A stretch of DNA of 64,000 nt from Arthonia radiata (taxonomy: Eukaryota > Ascomycota > Arthoniomycetes > Arthoniales > Arthoniaceae), in assembly GCA_002989075.1 (NCBI GenBank), contig PSQN01000003.1:1678340-1742339 (forward strand), read 5' to 3'. The translations under genes were made by a program, and so were the position numbers. Below the pieces are notes generated by a model. That model ran no database searches and was not told the origin of the DNA. It worked only from the letters and a program-made list of their open reading frames with translations. Positions 35,113 to 47,003 of the stretch are shown piece by piece; the stretch's first letter is position 1, and each line of letters opens with the position of its first letter.

Positions 35113-36535
35113 TTACCGCTCCATCACCAACACTGGCTCGGCAATGCCTTCCAGATTCGCATATCCCCACAGTCGCCTCGCCATCTGCTCCCCTTCGAGT
35201 TCCGCCAGTAATACTGTCACGGCAGTCATAAGCGCTTCATCTCCAGGGATGTCCTCAACCTTCGGTACAGCCGGGCCTGTCCACTGCTTGCTGAACCTCT
35301 TCGCCATCAGAGCGGCGATCTTGAGGATGCTACGCGCCTTCGTGACAGGCTCAGCGAAGAGCTCAGCGCGCATTGAGTCGTCGATGGTGGTGATGTCGGA
35401 GATTGAGCGAGAAGCGTCGACCAAGCGGCCAAGTGAGGTAGACAGCGCACGCACCTTTGCAATCGTGGTAATTGGAGTATTTTCATGGGCCGATTCCGAC
35501 TTCTTGTCATCTTCGGGCTCTACAGGAGCATTATGAAGGGATTTTGTAGGCTGACGTTGCTCTCTACTGGTGGATCAGAGTGTGGTGGACGCGCAGATAC
35601 TTGTCCATGGTTCGGCGGAGGCGGCGGAGCACGCGACTGCGCCCCAGCTGCATTTGTGGCCGGCTTCGAGAAAGGCGTTCCGCCGGCGATGGCGGATGCG
35701 GGAGATGCAGTCATGCGGGCTGGCGGCGCTGACTGCTGTTGACTTGTGGACACCGCACTTAGCGGTGCGACACCCTCGGTTCTGGCACGCTGCCCTCGCC
35801 CGCGGAGCGTGTTTGCAGTAATAGTAGTATTGTCCAGTTCACGAATTTTGGCTGGCGCTCCGGAGCGCTGCTGCATCTTGATGACATCTGCAGGCTGCTT
35901 TTGCTCGGGCTCGGACGCCTCATCGTCATCACCTTCATCAAAGTTCCCAGGATGGCGCTTGGAGCGGTCTGATTTCAGAAATTGCTCCAGCATCTGCCCA
36001 GCTTTGGTGTGCTGCTTGGCCAGGGCTTCATTGTTCAGTATATGCGCTTCGACTCCAACATCTGGAGCGCGAGACTTCTTCCTAGCATCAGGCTTCGCTG
36101 AGGCTGGAGCGCTCCGCTTACGATCGCTCTCAGTGCTTGCATGCCCGGCCTCTGGTTGGATGGACTTGCGTTTGTTCTTGTTTTCGATATACTTGGCAAG
36201 GCGATCGATTAGCGTTTTTTTATGGACTCGATGTCGCCCTCATTCAGCGTCGCCTGTCTAGGAGTCGCGTAGCCGGTTGCTGGAGAGCCGAACTTCAGGG
36301 TGACCGGCTCGGCTGGCAGCTTGATCTCGTCGGCCCACTTCTCCACGAGCTCCTGCGACTTGCTCTCGCTCTCTGGCTTCTCTTTCTGAATTTGGCTCAG
36401 AGCACGACAAGAGAGGCAGTTGTCAACTGCAGACTTGGTTCTGGTGTTGATGAACCAAGAGTCAGGCCGAATCTTGTGACAGCTGGCGCACTCGTGATCG
36501 CGTCGTTTTGCAGACGGGATTGGTAGACCCTCCAT
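35113..36535 (-). CDS. Zinc-motif protein of unknown function, frame broken at two homopolymers
   Basis: Three consecutive minus-strand segments (36535-36209, about 36215-35520, about 35555-35113) read as one protein of about 474 residues if one base is missing from an A run near 36215-36221 and another near 35548-35551. The N-terminus has a CASCHK...CLSCR pair of CxxC motifs at about residues 16-44, as in small fungal zinc-binding domains. The middle is charged and then Pro/Ala/Ser-rich, with RAPPPPPNHG near its end. The last 110 residues look helical (SLGRLVDASRSISDI, then LLAELEGEQMARRLWGY). Nuclear function is plausible but unproven. Both breaks fall in A homopolymers, which suggests sequencing error or a very recent loss. 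The start at 36535 opens just before the zinc motif; another frame at 36869-36588 might be an upstream exon. Confidence 0.62.
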
Positions 36536-37587
36536 GTCCAGGTTTTGAGTCTTTCTCGGAGTGAAGCTCTGCTTGAGTCAGTACCTGTCATGATGTAAAT
36601 ATTTGTGAAAGGTGATGACGAACGGAAGAGAGGGAAGTAGTAGGCGTGAGGAGTTGGCCGTGATTTATAGTCTGGTGTCTCCTATTCCTCGGTTTGCGCT
36701 CGGGCACAAACAAAGAGTTGGGATCCTCGTCTTCTGAGGTGGAGTTTGCCGAGTTTGCTGTACCAGGCTTTGGCTTGGTGTGGTACAAGGAATGGAAAGA
36801 GCTGGGTTGGGCAGTGAGGGCTGCTGTTTGCTCAACAGGTTCACTGTGCTTGTCTTGAAACAAGGTCATGTGAGACGAAAGTTCACGGAGCGGGAGGATG
36901 ACATGATGAGCAAGGAGTGAAGGAGGATGAAGAGCGAAGAGGAGGGGTTTCGTGCCACGAGGTTCGCATGCGGTAGCCTCTGCCAGATAGATGCTTTCTT
37001 CACACGCGAGAGGGGATCTCGGATCTGGTAGGCATATCCGTCGCTAAGCAGATCAGAATGCAGCTCTGCGACTGTGTTTGCACTTCTGCTTCTCAGAGCA
37101 CCTGATCATCTTATTGTGTTGCTCAACGACTGGTCACTCATGAGCTGGTGTTATTTCAAATGACTCTGCTCAGATACTAGACACCGTTGCTGGAATCGCT
37201 CTCAAGAATGGACTTCGGTCTTCCTCAGAGCTACAGTACTGCGCCGGTGTTTTGGCTTTCACTACTCCTTGTGAACCCTTTCCGGCGCATTCGCGGGCAT
37301 TGCTGGAAAGAAGCTGCTTTGAATCGAGCACGCTCAGATGCCGTTGTCTATAGTTTTGACGCCGTAGCCGAGGGACGCGGTGCATCGTTGCTCGGAGCCC
37401 ACCGTACAGTTCTCGGCCAGTACACTGTTTCCCCGGATCTTTCTCGAGCCCCAATGGGACGCCTTGGAAAGCGAGGTCGTCCACACTGTCTCGGAGGAGT
37501 GTTTTCAGATCACGACTGTATTCACGTATACGCTTTGCAGTAGAGAGTATGCTGACGCCTTGGCTTCTACCATGATTGTTTGTCGCC
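36536..37587. other. Intergenic region between the zinc-motif gene and SUA5
   Basis: A 93-codon minus-strand frame (36869-36588, starting MTLFQDKHSEPVEQ) is Ser/Thr/Pro-rich and could be a 5' exon of the zinc-motif gene, but I could not find a convincing donor. Frames on both strands near 37170-37540 have no known domain. Confidence 0.4.
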
Positions 37588-39084
37588 TCACGTTTTGACC
37601 TCAGCAGCCTTCCTGAGGCGGTTCATGACGGCCGCTGCAGCGTCACCTGCACCGTCCTCGATACCTTCGACAAAGATGATATCGACGTTGTTGAGGTCTA
37701 GCAATCGCAGTGCTGCGAAGAGACCTTTCGCAATATCATTTGCGTCTTTACCAAGCTCTACGTCCCACATCGAGACTGACATGTCATCTGACTTCGTGAT
37801 TCTGTGGAATACTGCATGTACGCCGTCCTCAACCCCACTCTCGGCGCCATCACAATGTTCTGCGTTGCTTTCGCTGGCCTCATCGTTAGCCTGCTTCGTG
37901 TACTGCCTGCCAATGATGACAGGCCATCGCGCCGTTCTGATGACGCCAATGCTTCCCTTCCGGCCTGCACGTGCTTCGATCTCTTCCTCGCTAGGCGGTG
38001 GCAGTCCAGCCTCGAACAACACAACAGTCGCTTTGGGACTGTAATGCTTGTACTTCATGCCAGGCGATCTCGGTTTGTCACTCTTCTTTCCAGACTTATC
38101 GTGGTAGCCTACCGTGACCCTCTCCCAGCCTTCAACACCATTCAACATTCCAAGGCTGATGCCTCCCGGTCTGAGAATAGTCGGTGGATCACTGAGCCCA
38201 TCAACCACAGTGCTCTCCACACCAACCCCACATGGCCCACCATCGACAATCGTTCTGATTCTACCATTGAGGTCATGAAAGACGTGAGCAGCTGTAGTCG
38301 GTGATGGCTTAGTTGAGGCGTTTGCGGATGGCGCTGCCAATGGCCTAACTGAGGCTTTCAGCAAGGCAAGAGCGATCGGATGAGAAGGCATGCGCGCGCC
38401 AAATGTTGAAAGGCCGGCCGTTACTTCTTCCGCGAGTGGTGAATGACGAGGGTTGCGGAGTATAATCGTGAGGGGCCCTGGCCAGAATCGTCGAATCAAC
38501 GGACGATAGATCGGGGGTATGGGATCCTCAGCGTCCATGCTTCCGTTAATGGTGACCGCTTGCTGGTCAGCAGCAGGACCTGTGAGAATAGAGCGCAGCT
38601 GAGATATCGAGTGTACATGGACGATGAGCGGATTGTCAGCCGGGCGACCTTTGGCAGCGAAAATATTCTTTACGGCTGCGGAGCGGGTGGCATCGGCCCC
38701 TAGACCGTAAACAGTCTCAGTAGGAAAGGCGACTGGCACATCCGACTGTTGAAGCTCGTGTGCTGCTCGGCTGATATGTGTCTCCGCGTCGGAATCAGTA
38801 TACGTCAATACGCTATGCTCTGAGAATGCCGCAGAACTCAGTGGTGGATCAAATTGAAGACTCTCAGCGTTCACCGCGAGCACATCAGTCGGAAGCGCTG
38901 ATGAATGCCAAGCACACTCGTTAGAAGACATCTTAGGTGCCAGGCGGCGGCGGCCCGACCCAGGGGAAGGTGCGAAGAAGACTTGGCTTCTTAGCGAAGA
39001 GCAGAAGCAATTTGCAAAGCGAAAATTCAGTGTGAACCCACGTAATTGCTCCAGTGTGTCTTTATATGTTTCAGGAAGGTTCAA
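37588..39084 (-). CDS. SUA5: Threonylcarbamoyl-AMP synthase, Sua5/YrdC family
   Basis: An intronless 498-codon frame. Sua5 makes threonylcarbamoyl-AMP from threonine, bicarbonate and ATP, the first step of t6A modification at position 37 of ANN-decoding tRNAs. The YrdC domain spans about residues 105-330, with FPTETVYGLGADAT, then KGRPADNPLIVHV (the nucleotide-binding KxR region), then RFWPGPLTIIL, then APSANASTKPSPT, then DGGPCGVGVESTVVD. A linker with SPGMKYKHYSPK leads into the C-terminal Sua5 domain (GSIGVIRTARWPVI ... IIFVEGIEDGAGDAAAAVMNRL), so the architecture is complete. The first ATG (39084) adds about 51 residues, including RFANCFCSSLRSQVFF, which resembles a mitochondrial targeting segment. 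A second in-frame ATG at 38931 would give a cytosolic form, fitting the dual localisation known for eukaryotic t6A synthesis. It is the clearest housekeeping gene here. Confidence 0.96.
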   Translation of the reverse strand: MNLPETYKDTLEQLRGFTLNFRFANCFCSSLRSQVFFAPSPGSGRRRLAPKMSSNECAWHSSALPTDVLAVNAESLQFDPPLSSAAFSEHSVLTYTDSDAETHISRAAHELQQSDVPVAFPTETVYGLGADATRSAAVKNIFAAKGRPADNPLIVHVHSISQLRSILTGPAADQQAVTINGSMDAEDPIPPIYRPLIRRFWPGPLTIILRNPRHSPLAEEVTAGLSTFGARMPSHPIALALLKASVRPLAAPSANASTKPSPTTAAHVFHDLNGRIRTIVDGGPCGVGVESTVVDGLSDPPTILRPGGISLGMLNGVEGWERVTVGYHDKSGKKSDKPRSPGMKYKHYSPKATVVLFEAGLPPPSEEEIEARAGRKGSIGVIRTARWPVIIGRQYTKQANDEASESNAEHCDGAESGVEDGVHAVFHRITKSDDMSVSMWDVELGKDANDIAKGLFAALRLLDLNNVDIIFVEGIEDGAGDAAAAVMNRLRKAAEVKT

Positions 39085-39303
39085 GTCGAAGCAACAAAAA
39101 TGAGGGTACAGTGTATTAAGTTTTTTCGATGCTCTGACAATGCAATTTCTATTTTAATTTGAATGTTGTGGCGCCCGACGCTATTCAATCTCAAGTTCAC
39201 AAATGCGACCGGTACTGATCCATCTAAAACCAGATGTTGATAATTGATTGATCGAAGAGGAAGACACAAGTTGGCATTTGAGTGACCCGGACGAATTGGA
39301 TGA
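39085..39303. other. Upstream region of SUA5 and left flank of the nested insertion
   Basis: Ordinary-composition DNA with no gene. It should hold the SUA5 promoter. The first inserted sequence begins at 39309, only about 225 bp before the SUA5 start codon. Confidence 0.5.
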
Positions 39304-39409
39304 TTTATTGTTGTGTGCAGGATCGCCCAGTCCAGATGGCCATGCCAAGACACGGGATGCCTGGTGGAGAATTGCCTGAATAGGCATATATTGGGATCAC
39401 GTGATGGAC

Positions 39410-39592
39410 TGTCAGAAATCATGGACGCTGAAGTCCTGGTTCAGTCTCAACTTTCATGCACTAGCTTTGGACTCCTGGAGCGGGCTTTGCATGCCACGAT
39501 ACCTGATACAGACACAGGTCTTGGCACGCACATATAGTCCAGTTTGAGCTTCGTTTGCAGTTGAATCGGAAGGATCTCATCAACTTCTGACA
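39410..39592 (+). repeat. 5' LTR of the Copia element
   Basis: 183 bp; same length as 51750-51932. The terminal TGTCAGAA/TTCTGACA are inverted repeats of each other. Confidence 0.95.
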
Positions 39593-39604
39593 GGTTATAA
39601 GCCC
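39593..39604 (+). promoter_or_regulatory. Primer-binding site of the Copia element
   Basis: GGTTATAAGCCC directly follows the 5' LTR. It differs by one base from the complement of the initiator-methionine tRNA anticodon arm that Copia-type elements use as primer. Confidence 0.6.
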
Positions 39605-40598
39605 GGATTGCGCATCTGTGGCTTTATTGCAATTGCGCGATTCGATTGCAGAAGTTCCCACTAAATTCTGATGAGAATTAAGTGCATTCTGCCACAACGA
39701 AGTTGTTTGTGTACAGCAACCATTTTGACGCTAGGTGCTGTAGCGCATTAACACAATATTATCAGGATTTTTATCTAAAACGCACTGTAATCCTTTGCCG
39801 GTATAGCGCAAGCTGTTTGCCTATCAGAAAGGAGCCTGTCGTTGTTGGTTTTATTAAAATCGGATAAGAATTGACTTTAGGATAATCCCGCAAACATTAG
39901 GGTCAGTACAACATATCGGACCTTAAGCAGGATATTAAGTTCGAAGCCCTCAATGACTTAGAAAACTACCAGCAGTGGCAGCAGAACATAAAGAATCTTC
40001 TAAAAGCTGCAGAACTCTGGAAGTTTGTTATTAGCATTGAGAATAGCTTACGCAATAAGCGCCTACTAGGACTCGACATCGGTGACACCGGTGCTGTTAA
40101 GAAAGAGAAGTGGTAGGAAAGAGACGAGTGGGACAATAAGGAGGCAAAGGCGTCTCTATATATCCTTAACAACCTTATTAACGCTATTAAGCAGAACTTA
40201 GATAACGACAAATTTAATTATACTATAAATAAGTAGGAGTACTTAAAGAGATATATAAAGACTAGCTATACGGAGACCTACAATACGATTTAGTAACTGC
40301 TAGTACTAACGCCGAAGGCTTGTAAAGACGTAGAGTAGTATTGTATTAAGTTTGAGTCGGTAATAAATAAGATTGATAGATTAAAGGCTAGAAACAAGCC
40401 TAAAATCCTTGATAACGAAGCTAAAGTCGTTATCTTCTTAAATAATATAAGCGACGTTAAAGGATATAAATAGTAGGTTACTACTAAGCGTAGCTAGTAT
40501 AACGCACTAAAAGACCTATCGATAATTAATATTTACGATTTGTTTAAAGAGGTAATCGAAGAATTCTAGATCGTTAAGTCGAAGAAGGCGAGCACTAC

Positions 40599-41048
40599 TA
40601 TAACGCCGGTCGCTGGGGGAACCGAACTAAGGCTCACTTGCCTTGTGTGCTTGTCGACCTTAGTGGGGGGTGTCTCGTGTGCTAGAGACTGAAAGGCAGG
40701 AGAGGCGAGACAGATTACTAAGGGTGAGAGGGGCTTGACTGAAGTAGACAGAAGGTAAAGTACGTTACTTAAATATAGTTAAGGAACTTGTATTCAGATA
40801 TTAAATTAATAGACTAAAGTCTATTCTAAGGTCGGTTATTAGTTTAGCTATATAGTTTAAGGTACATAGGTATATTCCTCTGTGTCCGACAGTCCCGATA
40901 CTTTCTTTGTCGCGTAGTCGGGATTCTATTGCGATATAGCGACGTTGCCGACGTTGCTATGTCGGAGTCGTCGGGTATACTGTATAATGCTCCAATAAGG
41001 CTGGTTGCGCTTAGCCTTGTACTAGTCCAATATAGTAAGATCGTAACA
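40599..41048 (-). repeat. Coding-sense 3' LTR of Gypsy 1
   Basis: 450 bp, direct repeat of 47004-47453. On the minus strand it starts TGTTACGATCTTAC. This copy has less RIP-type change than its partner. Confidence 0.94.
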
Positions 41049-41143
41049 CAAGGTCCTCTCTTCAAGGCTAGTCGTCCTCGACGGCCCTAGAGACATTAAA
41101 ACCTTGTCGTCTCTCTGTAGTAGATCTAGTTCTATAAGTCGTT

Positions 41144-41353
41144 ATGCCTAAAGTTAAGAAAGTCTCTAACGCTAACAAAGCGCTCGAGATCAATACCGTT
41201 CTTGCTAAAGTCTATAGTCGAGAGATGCCTCCGTGTTCCCGTTGCTCTTACTTGGGTAAGAAGTGTGTCCTAAAGTCTAGGAAGGCATCGTGTTTTATGT
41301 GTACTCGCGATAAGAAGTTGTGTAACGTTCGTTCGTTGTTGAAGGATGGTTAG
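41144..41353 (+). CDS. Antisense zinc-motif reading frame inside Gypsy 1
   Basis: A 69-codon ATG frame runs opposite to the element's gag-pol. It encodes a basic N-terminus and then PPCSRCSYLGKKC...ASCFMC...LC, a CxxC-x6-C...CxxC pattern typical of small fungal zinc-binding modules. Downstream, past a possible intron (gttag...tttttag, about 41351-41400), the same strand can encode a basic, coiled-coil-like stretch. A corresponding arrangement lies in the related Gypsy 2 near 55100-55500. It may be an accessory or captured frame of this Gypsy lineage. As part of a retroelement it is treated as a fossil; whether it is expressed is unknown. Confidence 0.5.
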   Translation: MPKVKKVSNANKALEINTVLAKVYSREMPPCSRCSYLGKKCVLKSRKASCFMCTRDKKLCNVRSLLKDG

Positions 41354-44300
41354 TTCTTATCTTACGTTTGTTGTTCGTGTTAATTTTAACTTATTTTTAG
41401 CTTAGAGTATTCGTTCTCAGTACTTGCGGGTGTCGGATGCCCTCTAGGGGCAACGCAAGCGTCTAGCGGAAGAGAAGGAAGTCGTTCGTGCGGCGAAAAG
41501 GTAGCGTAAAGCTGTTAAAGCGGTGATAGTAAATTAGAGTGTTGATGCTATTACGACCGATTAATATTCTAGTTCCAATATTGTTGAATAGTGTCTTTAT
41601 AGTTAGTTAGGTTTTATTCTAGTTCTTATTAATTTTCGTGTTCGGGATATTCTTTCTACTTTATAAGATACTGTCGTTTGCCTCGGTATTGTCTATAGGC
41701 TCGAATTGTTTCGACTTTATATTTGGGTTCTTGATTGTTAGAAAGGATTTCTAGGTTAGATCGTTCTGCTTCTCGGAAGTAGGCTGGTTTCAACAGCGCT
41801 ACATAGAATACAGGGTGTATTCTTATTGTCTTCGGGAGTTTGAGTTTAAATGTTACGGGTCCCAACTACTATAGGATTTTAAACGGTTCTATCTTAGTGT
41901 AGTTAAGTTTTTTGCTTAGTCTGATAGTTTTTAAGTTTCTTATAAGTAAGTAAGCTCTTCCCCCCTCTTTTATACTTGTATTCGGGGTCGTCCTTAACTT
42001 GTTATACTATTTCCTTATTCGTTCGTTAATAAATTCGCTGTCAGCCTTTAACTGCTGGTGCAGGGTTTTTATATTCGTTGCTATTCGTGTAGCAGTATCG
42101 TTTTCTGCAGTGTTTTGTAGTTGTCTGCCCTAAAGAGGGTAATAGCCGTATAAGACATAAAACGGTGTCGTTTTAGTCGTATCGTTTTTCGTATCGTTGT
42201 GCGCTACTTGCGCTACTAGTAGTAATTGTACCCAGTCGTTCTACTAGTAGTTAATGTATGCCCGGAGATACTGTTCCAGCGTTTAATTTGTCCGCTCTGT
42301 CTGTCCGTCTGTTTGCGGATAGAACGACGTTAATATCTTTTGCTTTGTCCCTAGCTGTTGCATTAGAGATGTTTAAAATTGTAAGACGAATTTCTAGTCT
42401 CTGTCCGAGACAATTCTTTGTGGTTGACCATAGTTTGCTAGGATAATCCGAAGGAAGGTATATACTAACTGTTCTAAGTTGCTAGCTTCCTTGTAAGATA
42501 CGAAGTACGCGTACCTTGTTAGTTTGTCGTATATAACTAGGATAGCGTTGTAAGCTACTCCTGTAAGTAGATCCTTGGAGGTTAGTAACTTAGTAATAAA
42601 GTTTAGTAAGACTGTATGCTATAGTCTCTCGGGCGTCTCTAGTAGTTGTAGTTTACTGTATGGTAAATACCTCGGGTGCTTGGTTCTTACGTATACGTCG
42701 CATTCTCGGATATAATTCTCGACGTAATATCGAATTCTCGGGATGTAGTAGGTTTGTATAATCTTTTTAATAGTATTGTCGATGCCCTTGTGTCCCTTTG
42801 TTGGGTTATCGTAGAAGTTACTAATAATGTGTCGGATTAGATTTCTCGGAACGTAAATCTTGCCTTAAAATTTGTAATAGCCCTTGCTGTTTTTAGTTAG
42901 TTCTAGATGTCGCTTCTCGTTTTTCTGGTAGGTTTTAGGATCGTTTAGGATGTCTAGGATTCGGCTGTCCGGTTCAATAACAAACTCTATTGTTATAGCC
43001 AATTAATTGTATCTGATCTCGTTATTGTGTTCTTGGAATATTGTATGCTCGACGTGTTCCTTGTTATTAAGATAATCGGGTCGTCGGCTTAGAGCGTCAG
43101 CTCTATCGTTCTCGGAACCCTTCTTGTAGGTAATAATAAAGTCGTATAAAGCTATAGTTTCTAACTATCTAACTTGTCTACAGTTAAGTTTCTTTATTGT
43201 TGTAAAATAAGTTAGGTTCTTGTAGTCCGTATATACTATAATCGTATAGTTGGCTCCTTTCAGGTAAGCTCGCTATGTTTTGAATGCTGCTATAATAGCT
43301 AAAAGCTCTTTGTCGTAAATATCGTAGTTCTATTCTGTAGGTAACATTTTTCTTGAGTAGAAAGCTACTGGTCTAAGCTTTCCTTCCTTGTTATTTTAAC
43401 TTATACATGCTCCAATTGTATAGTCTGACGCGTCTATTTCTATAATAATCGGCAGGTTGGGGTTAAATATTGCTAGTACGGGCTCGATCTTAAAAGCTTC
43501 TTTAAGCTCTTTAAATACTGATTGTTCTTTCTACGTCTAGAAAAATCCTATCGATTGTTTTGTCTGTTGAGACAGCGGTACTGTAATTCGGCTAAAGTTG
43601 GATATCTATCGCCTATAGTAGTTGGCAAAACTAAGAAACTGTTGTAACTGTTTTATATTCTTTGATGTAGGCTAGATTAGGACGGATTAAATCTTCGAAT
43701 CTTCTATTTAGAGACCGTGCTTGGTAATTATAAATCTAAGAAATTCGACGGATTATTAGTGAAACTGGGTTTTCTCGATATCGATTTGTAAATCGGTACG
43801 CGCTAATCTCTCTAATACCTTCTTAATATGTTTCTTATGTTCTTTTAGTATACAGCTGTATACTAGGATATCGTCTAGATAAGCAGTTATAAATATATCT
43901 AAGTAATCGCTAAGTGTATTGTTAATTAGTTTCTAAAATAATGCTAGTACGTTTATTAGCCCAAAGGGCATAACGCAATACTCGAAAAGTCTATATCTGG
44001 TACGGAAGGCTGTTTTCTACTCTTCGCCTTTCTACATACGGATTAGGTTGTAAGCTCCCTGTAGGTCAAACTTAGTAAACTATTGCGCGTTATACAATCG
44101 GTCTGTTATTTCGTCGATACATAGTAAAGGGTATCGGTTCTTAATAGTTACCCTGTTTAATTGTCTATAATCTACGTAGAGTCGTAGTTTGCTATTCTTC
44201 TTTGGTACGAAGAGTATCGGGTATTCGGCTGGTAATATTAATTTCCGGATAAATCTTTTTCTAAGATTTTCGTTAAGATAGTCGCAGAGCGCTTAATTTT

Positions 44301-47003
44301 CTGCTTCTAATAGAAAGTATATTGGACCGAATATTGGCATTTTACCTTCTTGTAAAGGTATTGTGTAATCTTACAGTTTGTATTCTAGGAGAGCTAAGTC
44401 TGGCTCAGCTTCTTTAAACAGATATCGGAATTAATCGTATTCCTCGGGTATCTTAATAATTAACTGAGTACTTGTTGTCGTATAGAATCGTTAGCGTGCA
44501 GTCGTCTCTTGTTTATACTTGTGTATAGTTAGCTATAGACGAGATACTACGTTAAACTTCTCTCGTAGAATATCTAAATATTGGAGTATAGTAGTGCTAA
44601 CCTGCGTAAGTTCTTTATCGCGCTTCTTATCCTTACTACTAAAAATAGCTTGTAGGGTATTCGTTCCGCAGAACGACTCTTGTTTAGAGTGCTTGTACCT
44701 AGTAAAGAGGAGTTTCTTAGTTCTCTAATCTACTTTAGGGTTATATTGTTGCAACTAAGGTATACTTAGTATAGCGTAGTGCTAATTAATATCTACGATA
44801 TTATAAGTAATTTCTTCTTAATAGTCCTCTATTATTATACCTATTAGCAAAGTCTTGTAGTCGACTCTTCCCTCTGCTCCTTGAAATTTGGACAGTACGT
44901 AGGATAATTTCTTCTTTTGTGTTTATATCTGACACTCCTCAACGCAGCGTATTGAGATAAAGTTGCCTGTTGCGCCTAAATCGATTATAATTTCAATGTT
45001 TCTATAGTTTATTGTTGCCCGAGTGTGTAGATATGTTCTATAGGAAGCTAAGCTCGCATAGAGCTAGACTTCTAAAGAGTCTAACCGTTGGACGGGCCGG
45101 TACTACTGCCCTTAAAGTAGTTGGCCTAGTCTTTTCTCTGTTGATTGTATACGTTCTAGAGTAGTCTAAGTACCGGAACCCATTGTCGGTTAATTTGCTA
45201 TAAGAATTCCTGTATAAGGTGTCCTAGTACTACTCTTATTATAACGTCTAGTTTGTTGTTTACGATCCCTACTTTAATTATGCAACTATCGCTAGTTAAA
45301 ACCTGTCGTATCTATAGGTTGTATATTGTTAGTCGAAGATATTGGTACTAGCTACGCAATTCTAGACCTCTAATAAGGTGGTCTACTAGTCGTCGTAGGC
45401 GTAAGTAAATGTATCCTAGAATGTCGTTAATTTCTCTATTAGCGCTTAACTTCCTATTATAGAAGGCTATCTAACAAAATCTCTATATTATTCCTTCCCA
45501 ACAGATTAGGGTTTGCTCTTCCTAATTAGTATCGTCCTCGAGCGAGGATTCTGTACCATTAGAATCTATATTTTTGTCTTCGAGTCGTTATCTTATCTAT
45601 AACGCATCGTAGCTGCTATCTTACTTAGCCTCTACGGTCTATTCTTTCTTAGATTCCCCTTGGGTTTCTAGGTAAGGCGACCTAGGCCGTTCTCGAGTGA
45701 GGCCTAGTTTTTGTGTCGAATCTTGTTTTGGAGGTGTCGGTTTCTTCGGCCACCATCTTAATTCTAATTTGTTGGATTCGTAGGTCGTACAATCGTTATC
45801 GTAGCACGCAGTCTAGAATAGTGTTTTGTGTGGTATAGAGGTATCTCGTACCTACTGTCTCGGAATAGTGCGGTTAATGTTGTTCCAGTCCTGTAGGTTT
45901 TATTGTTCCTATTTTATTTGTCGTTCCTTTGTTTCTTCCTATGACTCAACGTCCGTATCCTAGTTCTTATATAAGTTAAACAAATCCTATTTGTTGTATT
46001 TTTTATTGAAAGTAACCTAGTAGGTGTCCTCCTGTGTCTAGGTAGTTATATTGAAATGTTGTCGTAGGAAATGGGGTTTCTAAGGTCGATCGTTATACCC
46101 GTTTCTACTAGTACTGTTGAACTATTATTTCTTGGAACAGTATTCTTTAACTTAATGCCCTAGTTTTCCGCAATACAAGTATAGCTTGTTCTTTATTCTA
46201 TGTTCTCGTTCCTGGTTGTTTAGTTTATTATAGGGCTTCGTAAAGTCTAATTCTATTGAATTACTCCGGTCTTGTCGTAAATTGTGCTTACTCCAAATTT
46301 AGGCGAACTTGCCTAAGTTAGCTCCTTTCTTTTCTAACTGTCGTTTAAAGTTGCTGTTATTAATTTCCTTAGCTCGTTCTATAAACTTCTTTAGTTCGGT
46401 AAACTTTTCTCTACGGATATAGATAATTTCCTTAATATAGTCCTTTAAGCCTTTATAAAAGGCGTTGACCAGGGGTCCTTTATTCTATCTGGTTTGGTTA
46501 GCATACTACAGAAACTTAGCGGCGTATTGGCTGGCTGGTCCTGTCTAACGGAGTGTCTTAAGTTTGCGTACCGCAGTACGTCCGGAATCTGTATCCCCGT
46601 ATATCTGTCAGAGCTTTTGCTAAAATGCAGCAAAGCTAAAGAAGAGCTCGTTAGTCTCTTCTTGTCGTTTGTTAGGTACCTTATAGAGGTAGTCTTCGAG
46701 ATAGAAGTTAAACTATTTATATGCCTCGCTATTTATATAGGATGCTACAAATAAAACTATAGTGCTGTCGTTCAGGAACTAATCCTTATAAGTCTTAAAA
46801 TATATAGCCAAGCATGTTAGAAATAAAGTAAGTTTAGAACGTTTATTAGAGAAGCTTTTGTCTATCTTAGTGTTAACGTTCAATATCTTACCTGTGGCGG
46901 CCATTTTGCTGGCTAGCCTGTCTACAGCGTCGCGGCTGTTGGGTGCCGAAGTAGTAGACATAATTAATCTGCTTTCTCTACTTTCGTAGCGAGTCTATTA
47001 AAG

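Noticed and set aside
39313-39537. Frame starting MCRIAQSRWPCQDTG, which also appears on the opposite strand at 52157
   Set aside because: The duplication is explained by the inverted 141-bp repeat, not by a duplicated gene.
42258-42446. Small plus-strand frames inside the Gypsy elements (also 44519-44728 and 46494-46754)
   Set aside because: Antisense to pol with no motif and no counterpart in Gypsy 2, unlike the zinc-motif frame at 41144.
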